Source: Mucilaginibacter sp.
Lineage (GTDB): Bacteria > Bacteroidota > Bacteroidia > Sphingobacteriales > Sphingobacteriaceae
Direction of reading: 5' to 3'
DNA length: 64,000 bases
Assembly (NCBI RefSeq): GCF_025362475.1
Contig: NZ_JANYGH010000072.1
Coordinates: 62,001-126,000 of the forward strand
Notes under the pieces: model-generated
Database searches by the model: none
The model's input: the letters and a program-made list of their open reading frames with translations, nothing else
Told to the model about the DNA's origin: nothing
In this document: one piece after another, positions 9,292 through 18,091 of the stretch
Numbering within the stretch: the first letter of the stretch is position 1
Layout of the letters: each line of letters starts with the position of its first letter
Program-made: the position numbers and the translations under genes

Positions 9292-10317
9292 ATGCAATCA
9301 AAACCAACTACTATAAAAGAGATAGCGCAATTACTGGGTATATCGGTTTCCACAGTTTCAAGGGCCTTGCATGATCATCCCAGCATAGGGCTTACCACCC
9401 GCGCCAAGATTAAAAAACTTGCCGGCGAATTAAATTATGAGCCAAACCAAACTGCCATATTTTTACAGAAAGGAAAAACTCATACCATAGGCGTTATTTT
9501 ACCCGAGCTTTCTGAGGCATTTTTCTCATCGGCCATAAGCGCGATTGAAGATACTGCTTACAAAAAAAACTACACCGTACTGCTTGCACAATCACATGAT
9601 GATGAGCAAAAAGAACGACAGCTGGTGGAGAAAATGAAAAATCACCGGGTTGACGGATTGCTGGTATCCCTGGGTAAAAACACATCTTCCTTTCAGCATT
9701 TTGAGAATTTAAAGAAATATAATATCCCCGTAGTGTTTTTTGACCGGATACCACCCATGCCCAACATCCACTACGTAGCCTGTAATATGGAAATAGGTAC
9801 TATTGAGGCTGTGAGCTATTTGTTGAAAAAAGGGCATCGCGCAATTGGTATGATAAACGGACCACAAACCATGGTAGCTACTGGCGAAAGAAAGGAAGGA
9901 TATATTAAAGCCATGACCAAAAACAGGTTAAAGTACGATCCATCGCTCATCGTATCCTGCGACCTGACCGAAGAAGGCACAAAAAAAGCGTTGGATGAAT
10001 TGCTGGCCAGCAAAAGAAAGCCTACGGCCGTTGTAACTTTTAATGATTATGTAGCGCTTTTTGCTATCAAATATGCTCAAAAACTTAACATAAAAATAAA
10101 CCAGGATCTTGAGTTTGTAAGCTATGCCAATTTACCTTTGATCAATTATATGGAGAACATACCTGCGGCTTCTGTTGAACAATTTCCTTATTTACAGGGG
10201 CAAAAAGCTACCGATATACTTATGGACCTGCTTCATCACCAGGATAAAGGCACCAATGAACAAAGTGCCTACTACAAGATCATTATAGAATCGCAACTGG
10301 TCGAGAACAAGAAATAA
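9292..10317 (+). CDS. LacI/GalR family transcriptional regulator
   Basis: A 341-residue DNA-binding repressor. The N-terminal LacI helix-turn-helix and hinge helix are clear (KEIAQLLGISVSTVSRALHD, then LNYEPNQTA, residues about 8-57). A periplasmic-binding-protein-like sensor domain follows (IGVILPEL at about 64, VDGLLVSLG, PVVFFDRIP, GHRAIGMINGP, AVVTFNDYVALFA). The effector is unknown; a hexosamine or derivative is likely from the neighbours. Its likely DNA site is CAAACGTTTG, found in its own promoter region and upstream of galM, the DUF3472 gene, SusC (twice) and the kinase gene. The link between protein and site is an inference from this clustering. Confidence 0.95.
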   Translation: MQSKPTTIKEIAQLLGISVSTVSRALHDHPSIGLTTRAKIKKLAGELNYEPNQTAIFLQKGKTHTIGVILPELSEAFFSSAISAIEDTAYKKNYTVLLAQSHDDEQKERQLVEKMKNHRVDGLLVSLGKNTSSFQHFENLKKYNIPVVFFDRIPPMPNIHYVACNMEIGTIEAVSYLLKKGHRAIGMINGPQTMVATGERKEGYIKAMTKNRLKYDPSLIVSCDLTEEGTKKALDELLASKRKPTAVVTFNDYVALFAIKYAQKLNIKINQDLEFVSYANLPLINYMENIPAASVEQFPYLQGQKATDILMDLLHHQDKGTNEQSAYYKIIIESQLVENKK

Positions 10318-10335
10318 ACCATCAAAAAAAACACT

Positions 10336-10345
10336 CAAACGTTTG
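10336..10345. promoter_or_regulatory. LacI-type operator upstream of the sugar kinase
   Basis: Exact CAAACGTTTG followed by CG, the same flank as the other sites in reverse orientation. It lies 54 bases before the kinase start and 19 bases after the lacI stop, so the kinase probably has its own regulated promoter. Confidence 0.75.
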
Positions 10346-10398
10346 CGCATCAGTTTCACTGAGCTATTAAGTATGTTTGATTAGTTAACCAGAATAAT

Positions 10399-11478
10399 AT
10401 GTTTGATGATATACTGATAAGCTTTGGATTAAGCGCTTCTGAATACAATGTCCAGGCTTTTGGCTCCGGTTTAATAAACCTTACTTACAAGCTTAGCGGC
10501 GATGGTGGAGCCTATATCCTTCAGCAGATAAATACCAGCGTTTTTAAAAAACCCGATCATATAGTTAATAACCTGGCATTGGTAAAAGAATATTTAAATG
10601 CCACTAACCCAGATTATCTGTTTGTGGCGCCGCTGCAAACTATTACAGGTGAATTTATTGTTCAATCGTCAGATGGTAAATTTTATAGGTTATTTCCATT
10701 TATAGATGGCTCGCATACCGTAAATTTTTTAGAAGACAAAAAAGAAGCCTACGAAGCTGCTTTGCAGTTTGGCAGATTTACCCACCTGTTAAATGATTTT
10801 GATATAAACCTGCTTAAATACACCTTATCAGATTTTCACAACCTAAAACTTCGGTTCGATCAGTTTAAAACTGCTTCACAACATGCAGACCCGGCTAAAT
10901 TAGCACAAGCTGATACCGAAATAAAGGAGGTTTACAATCACTATAATATTCTACAGACCTATAATCAGTTAGTTGCCAATAACGAAATTCCGTTAAGGGC
11001 TGTTCATCACGATACTAAAATCAACAACGTTTTGTTTGATGACAAGCAGCATGCGCTCTGCCTGGTTGATCTGGACACCGTTATGCCGGGCTATTATTTA
11101 AGCGATGTAGGCGATATGATGCGTACCTACCTTTCGCCCGCCAATGAAGAAGAAACCGATCTTGATAAAATATATATCCGCGAAGATTTCTTCAGGACCA
11201 TATACAAAGGCTATATGTCTGAAATGGGCAGCATTCTTACAGATACCGAAAAGCAGCTTTTCATTTTCTCTGGCAAGTTGATGATATATATGCAGGGACT
11301 GCGTTTTCTAACCGATTTTTTGAATAATGATATTTATTACGGCGCACAATATCCGGGGCATAACTTAACCAGGGCAAAAAACCAGTTTAAACTACTTGCA
11401 AAATATATTAACGCCGAATCATCATTTAAAACATTGATTGCAAGCGTTAACCGGGAATTTACGACGGCTGCTGATTAA
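10399..11478 (+). CDS. N-acetylhexosamine 1-kinase-like phosphotransferase
   Basis: A 359-residue protein of the aminoglycoside-phosphotransferase/choline-kinase fold. The catalytic loop HHDTKINNVLFDD (H203-H204-D205 to N210) and the metal-binding LVDLDTV (D224, D226) followed by DVGDMMRT are intact. The ATP-binding N-lobe has FGSGLINLTYKL and AYILQQIN. The length and the HxDxKxxN loop fit the NahK type, which phosphorylates GlcNAc/GalNAc at C1, better than antibiotic-resistance kinases. The GH109 gene, mutarotase and LacI operator alongside support a sugar role. Bacteroidota members are often labelled mucin desulfatase or aminoglycoside phosphotransferase. Exact substrate is not proven by sequence. 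Confidence 0.75.
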   Translation: MFDDILISFGLSASEYNVQAFGSGLINLTYKLSGDGGAYILQQINTSVFKKPDHIVNNLALVKEYLNATNPDYLFVAPLQTITGEFIVQSSDGKFYRLFPFIDGSHTVNFLEDKKEAYEAALQFGRFTHLLNDFDINLLKYTLSDFHNLKLRFDQFKTASQHADPAKLAQADTEIKEVYNHYNILQTYNQLVANNEIPLRAVHHDTKINNVLFDDKQHALCLVDLDTVMPGYYLSDVGDMMRTYLSPANEEETDLDKIYIREDFFRTIYKGYMSEMGSILTDTEKQLFIFSGKLMIYMQGLRFLTDFLNNDIYYGAQYPGHNLTRAKNQFKLLAKYINAESSFKTLIASVNREFTTAAD

Positions 11479-11483
11479 AATGG

Positions 11484-13265
11484 TTAGCGGCTTTTATCTG
11501 CAACAACAAATTCATTCATAACAGCTTCCTTTATCAGCGCTGGTGGCAATAAACCTTGCGAAAGGATAAAATCATGAAAACGCAGGGCATTAAACTTATC
11601 CCCCAAAGCGGCTTCTGCATCTTTGCGTAAGGCCAGCATTTTAATAAACCCGTAAAAATAGCTATTGGCCTGGCCGGGAGCTTTTAGCGAATAGCGATCT
11701 ACCTCCTGCTGTGCAAATGCACGGGATTGAACAACATCTTTCATTAAAATATCAAGCGCTTGCTGCTGAGTTACCGTACCGGCCTGCAATTCGGGATCTA
11801 AAAATGCACGGGCGGCTCTTAGCAAGCGATAATCCAGTGATACCAGCTGGCCTTCCAAAGGCATATACGGACGAACGATGTACTCAGAATAAAGTCCCCA
11901 GCCTTCTGCATTAGTTGAATTAAAAGCATATAAAGCACGGGCCTTTGAAACGCCCTCTTCTACCATTTTATCAAACTGGAGTTCGTGACCGGGGCGGGCT
12001 TCGTGTGCTGTAATTGTCCACGACGCGGCATCAAACGTAAAATCATCAAATTTAGCACCGCTTTTCTCGCCTGGTGCAGGAGGCATGTTTAGTGGTAAAA
12101 CAAAAACACCACGCTGACCTGTATTATTTAAAAATGGCGGCGGCACCATATGTGGTGCAGGACCTTGTGCAGTTTCGGCAGCAGTTGCTAAACGAATGAT
12201 GGCCGGCCGGCTTGGCAAGGTTACCAATTGATGTTCGCGAATAATAGCTTCAATATCTTTTAAATGCTGTTGATACAACGGTATGATAGAGTCGCCATGA
12301 ATCTGTTCCTTTTTAAGTATGGCTATCACATCCCGGTAATCAGTCGATGCCAAATGCCTGTTTTGAGCAATCTGCGCTGCAATAGGTTTCATTTGCTCCT
12401 GGATATCGGTAAAGGCCGCGTGGGCCAGCTTTGCCAATTCAGCTGGTGGGAGGTCAATGCCATAAGCTTCAAGATTCAAAGCATATTCTTCGGCCGGAAG
12501 CCTGAAATCTGTACGTGCTTTGGATAACACATGCTCACGTGTCCATTGGTCATAATCCTGTACCTGTTTTTTTAATATCGCATAAGGCTCTTCCCACCCG
12601 GTGAGATTAAACTTTTTGCATAGCTCCGGGATGCCATCCATAATGCTGGCATTACGGGAAAGATCAAGCTCCATTTGTTGTTTTGATGGATAGATCATGT
12701 TCCCTTTTGCAATTTGCTGGTTAACACGCTCCTGGTATATTGCCGTTAGCGGACGGTAGCCTTTTTCAAGGCCTGCATATTTGCGAATACGTATCAGGGC
12801 AGCAGGGCGTCGCTCAGCCGGGGTTTGGTCATCCAGTAAAATTTCAAGGCCGCTATAAACCGCATTTGCAGCATTATTAAATGGCACCTGGCGTTGCATT
12901 GCAAAATCCTGCTGACGAAAACCCAGGTTTAAATGATCAATCAAGATTTTAAGGTCCTGTGCTACCTTTGCGTCTTTTTCTATTTTTAATGCATCTGTAA
13001 ACTTAACAACCAAAGCTTCCTCTTCTTTTCGTTCGGCCAGTTGGTTGGCCAGTGTAGGTACGCTTATTTGGTTGTCATAAATTGTTAAGCCCTCTGTCGA
13101 ACCAAATTCAGGAGAATATTTTTCATCTAACGCGATGAGCATCTGAGTAAAATTATCTGAACGGCTAACCCAGTTTTTGCTGTTATCAATAGGTTTAGTT
13201 TGAGCATTAACCATTAAAGTTGATAGGCAAACAAACAAAAAACCTGGTACAGATACCTTCTTCAT
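11484..13265 (-). CDS. DUF885 family secreted metallopeptidase-like protein
   Basis: A 593-residue exported protein. The start at 13265 is preferred over 13277 because it begins directly with MKK and a signal peptide (to VNAQ). The C-terminal half has the DUF885 zinc-type motif H421-E422-ARPGH427, then NAEGWGLYSEY, where the Glu is the likely third ligand, and RLLRAARAFLDPELQAG. The central region is mostly helical. DUF885 proteins resemble gluzincin peptidases, and a few act on small peptides or amides; the substrate here is unknown. The gene is convergent with the kinase gene (5-base gap) and has no LacI box upstream, so it is probably outside that regulon. Confidence 0.82.
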   Translation of the reverse strand: MKKVSVPGFLFVCLSTLMVNAQTKPIDNSKNWVSRSDNFTQMLIALDEKYSPEFGSTEGLTIYDNQISVPTLANQLAERKEEEALVVKFTDALKIEKDAKVAQDLKILIDHLNLGFRQQDFAMQRQVPFNNAANAVYSGLEILLDDQTPAERRPAALIRIRKYAGLEKGYRPLTAIYQERVNQQIAKGNMIYPSKQQMELDLSRNASIMDGIPELCKKFNLTGWEEPYAILKKQVQDYDQWTREHVLSKARTDFRLPAEEYALNLEAYGIDLPPAELAKLAHAAFTDIQEQMKPIAAQIAQNRHLASTDYRDVIAILKKEQIHGDSIIPLYQQHLKDIEAIIREHQLVTLPSRPAIIRLATAAETAQGPAPHMVPPPFLNNTGQRGVFVLPLNMPPAPGEKSGAKFDDFTFDAASWTITAHEARPGHELQFDKMVEEGVSKARALYAFNSTNAEGWGLYSEYIVRPYMPLEGQLVSLDYRLLRAARAFLDPELQAGTVTQQQALDILMKDVVQSRAFAQQEVDRYSLKAPGQANSYFYGFIKMLALRKDAEAALGDKFNALRFHDFILSQGLLPPALIKEAVMNEFVVADKSR

Positions 13266-13476
13266 AAACATTTCCATATTATGTAATACAGAGGCAATTT
13301 AGTACATATTTTGATTTTTTACCACGCCGGATTTTTGATATTTACAAGCCTCTTTTCCTTTAATAATAAACCCTACTGGCTCATCTTATAATACTACTAA
13401 TAATCCCCGTTTTTATGGAAAAGGTGACTGTAGGTAAATAGTTTGCTAAAACATGGGAGAAGCAGTTTCCGCGGAG

Positions 13477-13872
13477 TCAATTACGATTAGTAGCAATAAT
13501 AGGAACAAATTCGCTAATAAACACCTTGCAGAAAACCAATATGTTACGAGTAGCCGAATTGCGTTTGCTGAGCTGACTAAAATGCTTTTGAAACGTTTGC
13601 AGCAGAAACAACCTGTCATCAACCCGCATGGTGCTCCAGATACTCCAGGCTTGTTTGTATTCATAATAACAGTTTTGCTCCTGCTTTACAATTGCTGTTA
13701 ATGCCTGAACAGTGTTATCTTCATAACTCAATACTTCGGCCTCTTCATCAAAAAAAGCTTCATATCTGTTTGAATAAAGTTCTGATAACTTTGTTTCCAA
13801 CCGATCACGCAACAGGCAAGATACCAGGTCGCTATCTCCTATATATGGGTTACCTGCATTGTTATGATACAT
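13477..13872 (-). CDS. Small hypothetical protein, second gene of a pair
   Basis: An open frame of 131 residues from the ATG at 13872 (139 if started at 13896). The 13872 start overlaps the end of the upstream small gene by 11 bases, a layout typical of translational coupling. The protein is rich in charged and aromatic residues (DEEAEVLSYEDNTVQALTAI, YYEYKQAWSIW), with no signal peptide or recognised motif. I do not recognise the family. A shorter antisense frame at 13453-13701 is the competing reading. The coupling and strand agreement favour this one, with moderate confidence. Confidence 0.5.
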   Translation of the reverse strand: MYHNNAGNPYIGDSDLVSCLLRDRLETKLSELYSNRYEAFFDEEAEVLSYEDNTVQALTAIVKQEQNCYYEYKQAWSIWSTMRVDDRLFLLQTFQKHFSQLSKRNSATRNILVFCKVFISEFVPIIATNRN

Positions 13873-14182
13873 TTTCTTTGGATTTAGATTCACCAATAAG
13901 GGTAGCTATTTTTCCTGCCATTAAAATCCCTTTCTGCCCGCAACCGGTATCTATAGTGTGGAGATATTTAAAAGAATGACTGAGGTTATCATAGCCCTGA
14001 TCAATAAGCCTGATAAGTACATTATCGAAATTGAAAAGTCTGTTATCCTGAAGGCAAAGTAGCTGTTGCTGTCCCTGTAATTGAAAATCATGATCATAAC
14101 CGGTGTTATGCAATTCAATCACTTTGTTGGTCAGTGAACTATTAAGCTTCCGTACGTGGAATAATTGTTTTATCCTGTTCAT
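13862..14182 (-). CDS. Small hypothetical protein, first gene of a pair
   Basis: A 106-residue cytoplasmic-type protein. A purine-rich GGGGTG sequence lies about 6 bases upstream of the ATG and could serve as a ribosome-binding site. The middle part (VIELHNTGYDHDFQL, then LIRLIDQGYDNLSHSFKYLH and GQKGILMAG) weakly resembles a small Bacteroidota family often mislabelled phosphoribosylpyrophosphate synthetase. That resemblance is from memory and the function is unknown. Its 3' end overlaps the following small gene, so the two are probably made together. There is no obvious link to the neighbouring sugar genes. Confidence 0.55.
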   Translation of the reverse strand: MNRIKQLFHVRKLNSSLTNKVIELHNTGYDHDFQLQGQQQLLCLQDNRLFNFDNVLIRLIDQGYDNLSHSFKYLHTIDTGCGQKGILMAGKIATLIGESKSKENVS

Positions 14183-14466
14183 CTTTTCACCCCTTAAAAT
14201 TTAAACACTTCATTTTAAAACCATTGCAGACGTACGCATTGCATAGTAAACATCATGCCAAATACACAACAACCTAATTATCAGATAATTAAATAACGAA
14301 AGCATTAAGAAAAATTAGCGTTATATCGTTTATTAATGATAATGGTCATTATATTTCGTAGCCCGGTAGTTACCAGTTAAATGATTTAGTAAGGAGTTTT
14401 TAAGATATACGAAACAAAGCCGTACCTCATGAGCCGGCAATAATTGAAGAGAGAATTTGATTTTTA

Positions 14467-16014
14467 CTATTTATTACCAGACAGGCGATGTAATAAATCA
14501 ATCACCTTCATATTTCTTAGCTGATTTTCAGCATCAATAGCAGCTGGATATAAGAAATTTTTATTTAGCCGGGCAAATCTTTCATCAAGACTTTTTGAAT
14601 CTATTAACAACTGTTTTAGTTTATCAATAACCGCCGGCCTTTGTGTATCATCAAATGTTGGTTGGTTAACCTGCTTTTCTACCAGTTGGTAAGACAGGTA
14701 GTATACCCTGATATCGGCCATTAGCTTAAAATGTTCAAATTCCTGTTGATTTTTTAATGGTTTCAGTTCGTAAAGCTTTTGTTGTGCTACTGCGCAACTA
14801 TCCAATAGTTGCTGAACAGACATAGGTATCGGCGATTTTACTTCACCCTGTTGAATTTCGTAAGGCGATACTTTAAGTGCATCCCAAAACAAGGCTGCCC
14901 CCGTTTTATCCAATCCAAATTGCTCTATTGCGTATTTATAAACAAAGGGCGTTATAGCTAATGGCGATTTACTTTTCAGCGCCTCAAAATAAGCTGCTAT
15001 CAAAATATTAAAACCCGATAATGGGTATACATGCCTTATAGCATATAATTCCGCTAAGTCTGCCTCAGATTCATACACAGATGAATATTGCCCCGATGTT
15101 GACCACGACGTCATGATCATACCTTTATATCCCAATTTTGCAGCTGCGGGGATAAAATCGCGAATGTTTTTAAAGTGCTTTTCCCATTGCGTGAGATTAT
15201 AATTATCCGGACTTGAGCGTAAAGCCGGCGAACCCCAGATCTCAAAACCACTTTCCATTAGCTTTTGATGATTACCAAAGTGGCTCATATCCCAACCGTA
15301 ATTCCAATCAACAAACACAGTTTCTTTGGGTAAGGATTTAATGGCTTCAGGATATTTTAAAGCAATATCTGCCCAAAGCACCGGGCGCTTGCCCAATTTG
15401 ATCACGATATCGCATAACATTTTAATGTAATCGGTATACAGTTTGGATTTACCTTCTTTTTCGGCCTTTAATTTGCATTTGGCATCATGCCCTAACAAAT
15501 AGGTTTCATCGCCACCAATATGGATATACCTGGAAGTGTGGGTAGCAGCCAATTCTGTATACAGATCAGTAAACAGGGCTTTGTCGCCTTCAGTTTCCAG
15601 CGGACAAACCTGTGATACATCTTTCTGGTCTTCGCGCAAATGCTTATATCTCTCATGCCTCAGAATATATTCCACATGCCCAAAGCTTTGCTGCAGGGGT
15701 ATTACATCAATACCCAAACTATCGCAATACTTTATAAAACTCTTTATCTCCTCCTTACTGTAAGCATAACGATTTGGTATTAACGGGTGTTTTTGGAAAG
15801 GATAAGTGCCCTCCCACTCCATCACCAAAGTGTTCATGCCGTTCTGCTTAAGTTTTAGGGCGAAATCCCTAAGAGCCGGCATGGTCATTACCTGTATACG
15901 CAGATCGAGATGAAAACCCCTTACCGGAAATAAAGAAGGTAACGTTTTGTTTTCCTGTGCAAAAGCATTAGTTAAACAAACCAATAACAATAAAACAACT
16001 AATATCTTTTTCAT
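14467..16014 (-). CDS. GH20 family beta-N-acetylhexosaminidase-like enzyme
   Basis: A 515-residue secreted protein (signal peptide ending LTNAFAQ at residue 20). The barrel begins almost at once with RGFHLDLR (32-39), so the usual N-terminal GH20b domain is absent. The catalytic Asp-Glu pair is in HIGGDET (D169, E170). Further barrel strands include GIDVIPLQQSFGHVEY, RPVLWADI and GMIMTSWSTSG. GH20 enzymes remove terminal GlcNAc or GalNAc by substrate-assisted catalysis. The C-terminal 150 residues look helical. It is the last gene of a nagA-nagB-GH20 operon (11-base gap), consistent with feeding amino sugars to those enzymes. Confidence 0.87.
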   Translation of the reverse strand: MKKILVVLLLLVCLTNAFAQENKTLPSLFPVRGFHLDLRIQVMTMPALRDFALKLKQNGMNTLVMEWEGTYPFQKHPLIPNRYAYSKEEIKSFIKYCDSLGIDVIPLQQSFGHVEYILRHERYKHLREDQKDVSQVCPLETEGDKALFTDLYTELAATHTSRYIHIGGDETYLLGHDAKCKLKAEKEGKSKLYTDYIKMLCDIVIKLGKRPVLWADIALKYPEAIKSLPKETVFVDWNYGWDMSHFGNHQKLMESGFEIWGSPALRSSPDNYNLTQWEKHFKNIRDFIPAAAKLGYKGMIMTSWSTSGQYSSVYESEADLAELYAIRHVYPLSGFNILIAAYFEALKSKSPLAITPFVYKYAIEQFGLDKTGAALFWDALKVSPYEIQQGEVKSPIPMSVQQLLDSCAVAQQKLYELKPLKNQQEFEHFKLMADIRVYYLSYQLVEKQVNQPTFDDTQRPAVIDKLKQLLIDSKSLDERFARLNKNFLYPAAIDAENQLRNMKVIDLLHRLSGNK

Positions 16015-16025
16015 AGGTTGAGATT

Positions 16026-16781
16026 TTAAATATGCCTGCTGCTTTTATCATCCAAAAAAAGGATGGCATTTGGATGTTTGCGAAGGATGGTTGAAGGGTA
16101 TTTTTCGGTAATGTCAGCATTCAAAGTTTGCCTTACAGCCTCGGCCTTATTTTCGCCGGGCACAATTACATATACATAAGGTGCCTTTGTTAAGGCCGGT
16201 ATAGTTAACGTTAATGCATGGGTAGGCACATCTTCTATCCGGGCAAAACAGCCGTCGTTAACCTGTTGTACCCTGCAGGAATTATCCAAATCAACAATTT
16301 TAACCAATACCGGATCATTAAAATCTGCAACATGCGGATCATTAAATGCCAGGTGTGTATTTTCGCCAATACCCATACAAACAATATCTGCAGGAAATTG
16401 CTCCAATAGCTTTGCATAACGCAGGCACTCTTCATCGGCCTCAACTGCATTGCCATCAAGGTAATTCACGCTATTAAAAGTCACCCTGTCAAACAAACGT
16501 TCCCGCAAAAAATGCCCAAACCGCTGCGGGGCATCGTTATCCAGTTTTAAATATTCGTCCATGTGAAAAGCATTCACCCTGCCCCACTCAATATCCTGAT
16601 TCAACAGCGCCGCCAGAAAATCATTTTGAGATGGCGCTGCAGCAAACACTATGTTTACAAAAGTCTTTGTTTTTAACAGTTCATTTATCTTTTCGGCAAC
16701 AGATTCGGCGGCAGCCAATCCCATTAAATGCTTGTTATCAAAAATCTTAACTACCAGGCTATCTTTAATAAATTCCTTCAT
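16026..16781 (-). CDS. nagB: Glucosamine-6-phosphate deaminase-like protein (divergent NagB)
   Basis: A 251-residue cytoplasmic sugar-phosphate isomerase of the NagB/RpiA/SOL fold, expected to convert an amino-sugar 6-phosphate to a ketose phosphate and ammonia. HMDEY (D75) matches the family base, and GIGENTHLAFNDP (138-149) matches the GxGxDGHxAFNEP block. The usual catalytic Asp is Asn141 while His143 is kept. The usual TGGTP phosphate loop reads AAAPSQ (47-52). This looks like a recognised divergent Bacteroidota/Planctomycetes-type subgroup, so activity is likely but substrate may differ (for example galactosamine-6-phosphate). It lies 3 bases after nagA. Confidence 0.78.
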   Translation of the reverse strand: MKEFIKDSLVVKIFDNKHLMGLAAAESVAEKINELLKTKTFVNIVFAAAPSQNDFLAALLNQDIEWGRVNAFHMDEYLKLDNDAPQRFGHFLRERLFDRVTFNSVNYLDGNAVEADEECLRYAKLLEQFPADIVCMGIGENTHLAFNDPHVADFNDPVLVKIVDLDNSCRVQQVNDGCFARIEDVPTHALTLTIPALTKAPYVYVIVPGENKAEAVRQTLNADITEKYPSTILRKHPNAILFLDDKSSRHI

Positions 16782-16784
16782 TAT

Positions 16785-17999
16785 TTAATTGAATAATTCA
16801 TTTGCTTCAAACACAACCTTGCCGTTTACCATAGTTGTTTGGATATTTATTTCATCGTCAAATATTACGATGTCGGCGTCTTTTCCTTCAACTAAAGCGC
16901 CTTTGCAGTTTTCAACTCCCATAACGGTAGCAGGTGTTTTGGTCATCATCCTTATAGCTTCAATTATGGGTACGCCTGCAATATTGATCATATTTCTTAC
17001 CAGTCTGTCGCAGGTTGCAACACTCCCGGCAAATGATAATCTGTCGGGCAGCTTGGCAACGCCATCTTCTACTATTACTTTTAAGCCGGTTTCCTTATTA
17101 CCCAGCACGCTTTCGCCTTCGGGCATACCGGCAGCGCGCATGGCATCTGTAATAAGCACTATATGATCAGGTCCTTTTATTTTGTAAACTAATTTTAACA
17201 ATGGCGCAGGCAGGTGGATGCCATCGGCTATTACCTCCACATCCATATTATCAATTAAAAAAGTGCTCTCGATAACACCTGCATAGCGGTATGCATTGCG
17301 CCTGCTAACACCAGACATGCACGAGTACAAATGCGTGGCCAATGTATACCCGTTTTCAAAAGCTTCAACAACTTCCTCATAAATGGCGTCTGTATGCGCT
17401 AAAGCGGCCTTGATACCATTGGCCTGCAGATATTTGGCAAATTTAATCGCCCCCGGTAGCTCGGGCGCTGCGCTCCAACGTTTAATCACTTTTGAGTAAG
17501 CGATGATCTCCTTGTATTCGTCTTCATCCGGGTTACGGATATAACGGGGATCCTGTGCTCCACGCTGACTCATGGCAAAATAGGGCCCTTCCAGGTGCAT
17601 CCCTAAAAATTGCGCGCCCATGGTGTTTTTAGCATCAGCAAGAGAATATAGATCAAGCGTTTTTAACAAGTCTACTTTTTCGGCAGTAAGTGTTGTTGGT
17701 ACCATGGATGTTGTACCATATCGGGCATGTGTACGGGCTATCTCCAAAAAAGCTTCTTCGCTGCAATCCATAAAATCATGACCGCCGCCGCCATGCACAT
17801 GAATATCAATAAATCCGGGCGAAACGTATTTACCCGCAGCATCAATAACAGTGGCACCTGGTGCATCAATATCACACTCGCTTACGGCTTTAATTTTATT
17901 GCCGCTTACAAGCACGGTACCACCATTTACAATTCGATATGGTGTAATAATACGGCCGTTTATGATTTTTATTTGTTGATCCATTTGCTGATATGGCAT
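16785..17999 (-). CDS. nagA: N-acetylglucosamine-6-phosphate deacetylase
   Basis: A 404-residue amidohydrolase that removes acetate from GlcNAc-6-phosphate. Metal and active-site positions are visible: HVHGGGGHDF (H67, H69), HLEGPYF with metal ligand E137, AHTDA (H202), THLYSCMSG (H223) and the catalytic ITDAMRAAG (D285). The N-terminal beta segment (KIINGRIITPYRIV) and C-terminal GALVEGKDADIVIFD complete the composite domain. The THLYSCM motif replaces the more common THLFNAM. It is the first gene of nagA-nagB-GH20 and has no LacI box upstream, so it is probably regulated separately from the locus at 1-11 kb. Confidence 0.95.
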   Translation of the reverse strand: MPYQQMDQQIKIINGRIITPYRIVNGGTVLVSGNKIKAVSECDIDAPGATVIDAAGKYVSPGFIDIHVHGGGGHDFMDCSEEAFLEIARTHARYGTTSMVPTTLTAEKVDLLKTLDLYSLADAKNTMGAQFLGMHLEGPYFAMSQRGAQDPRYIRNPDEDEYKEIIAYSKVIKRWSAAPELPGAIKFAKYLQANGIKAALAHTDAIYEEVVEAFENGYTLATHLYSCMSGVSRRNAYRYAGVIESTFLIDNMDVEVIADGIHLPAPLLKLVYKIKGPDHIVLITDAMRAAGMPEGESVLGNKETGLKVIVEDGVAKLPDRLSFAGSVATCDRLVRNMINIAGVPIIEAIRMMTKTPATVMGVENCKGALVEGKDADIVIFDDEINIQTTMVNGKVVFEANELFN

Positions 18000-18091
18000 A
18001 CAAGTTAAGCTGTTTTGGCTAAACTTTGAGCATCAACATTTAAAAGACAAATAAATTAGCCGCCTCAGCTACTTTGGGCAAGCCCGATATC

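Noticed and set aside
10399..11478. Aminoglycoside resistance gene
   Set aside because: The phosphotransferase fold is shared, but the operator, mutarotase and GH109 neighbours and the NahK-like length favour a sugar kinase.
13590..13599. GAAACGTTTG, one base from the LacI operator core
   Set aside because: It breaks the palindrome at the first base, lies inside the small gene at 13477-13872, and is far from the regulon genes.
13453..13701. Plus-strand 82-residue open frame
   Set aside because: It is antisense to the small gene pair; the minus-strand pair has coupled start/stop overlap, so it is preferred.
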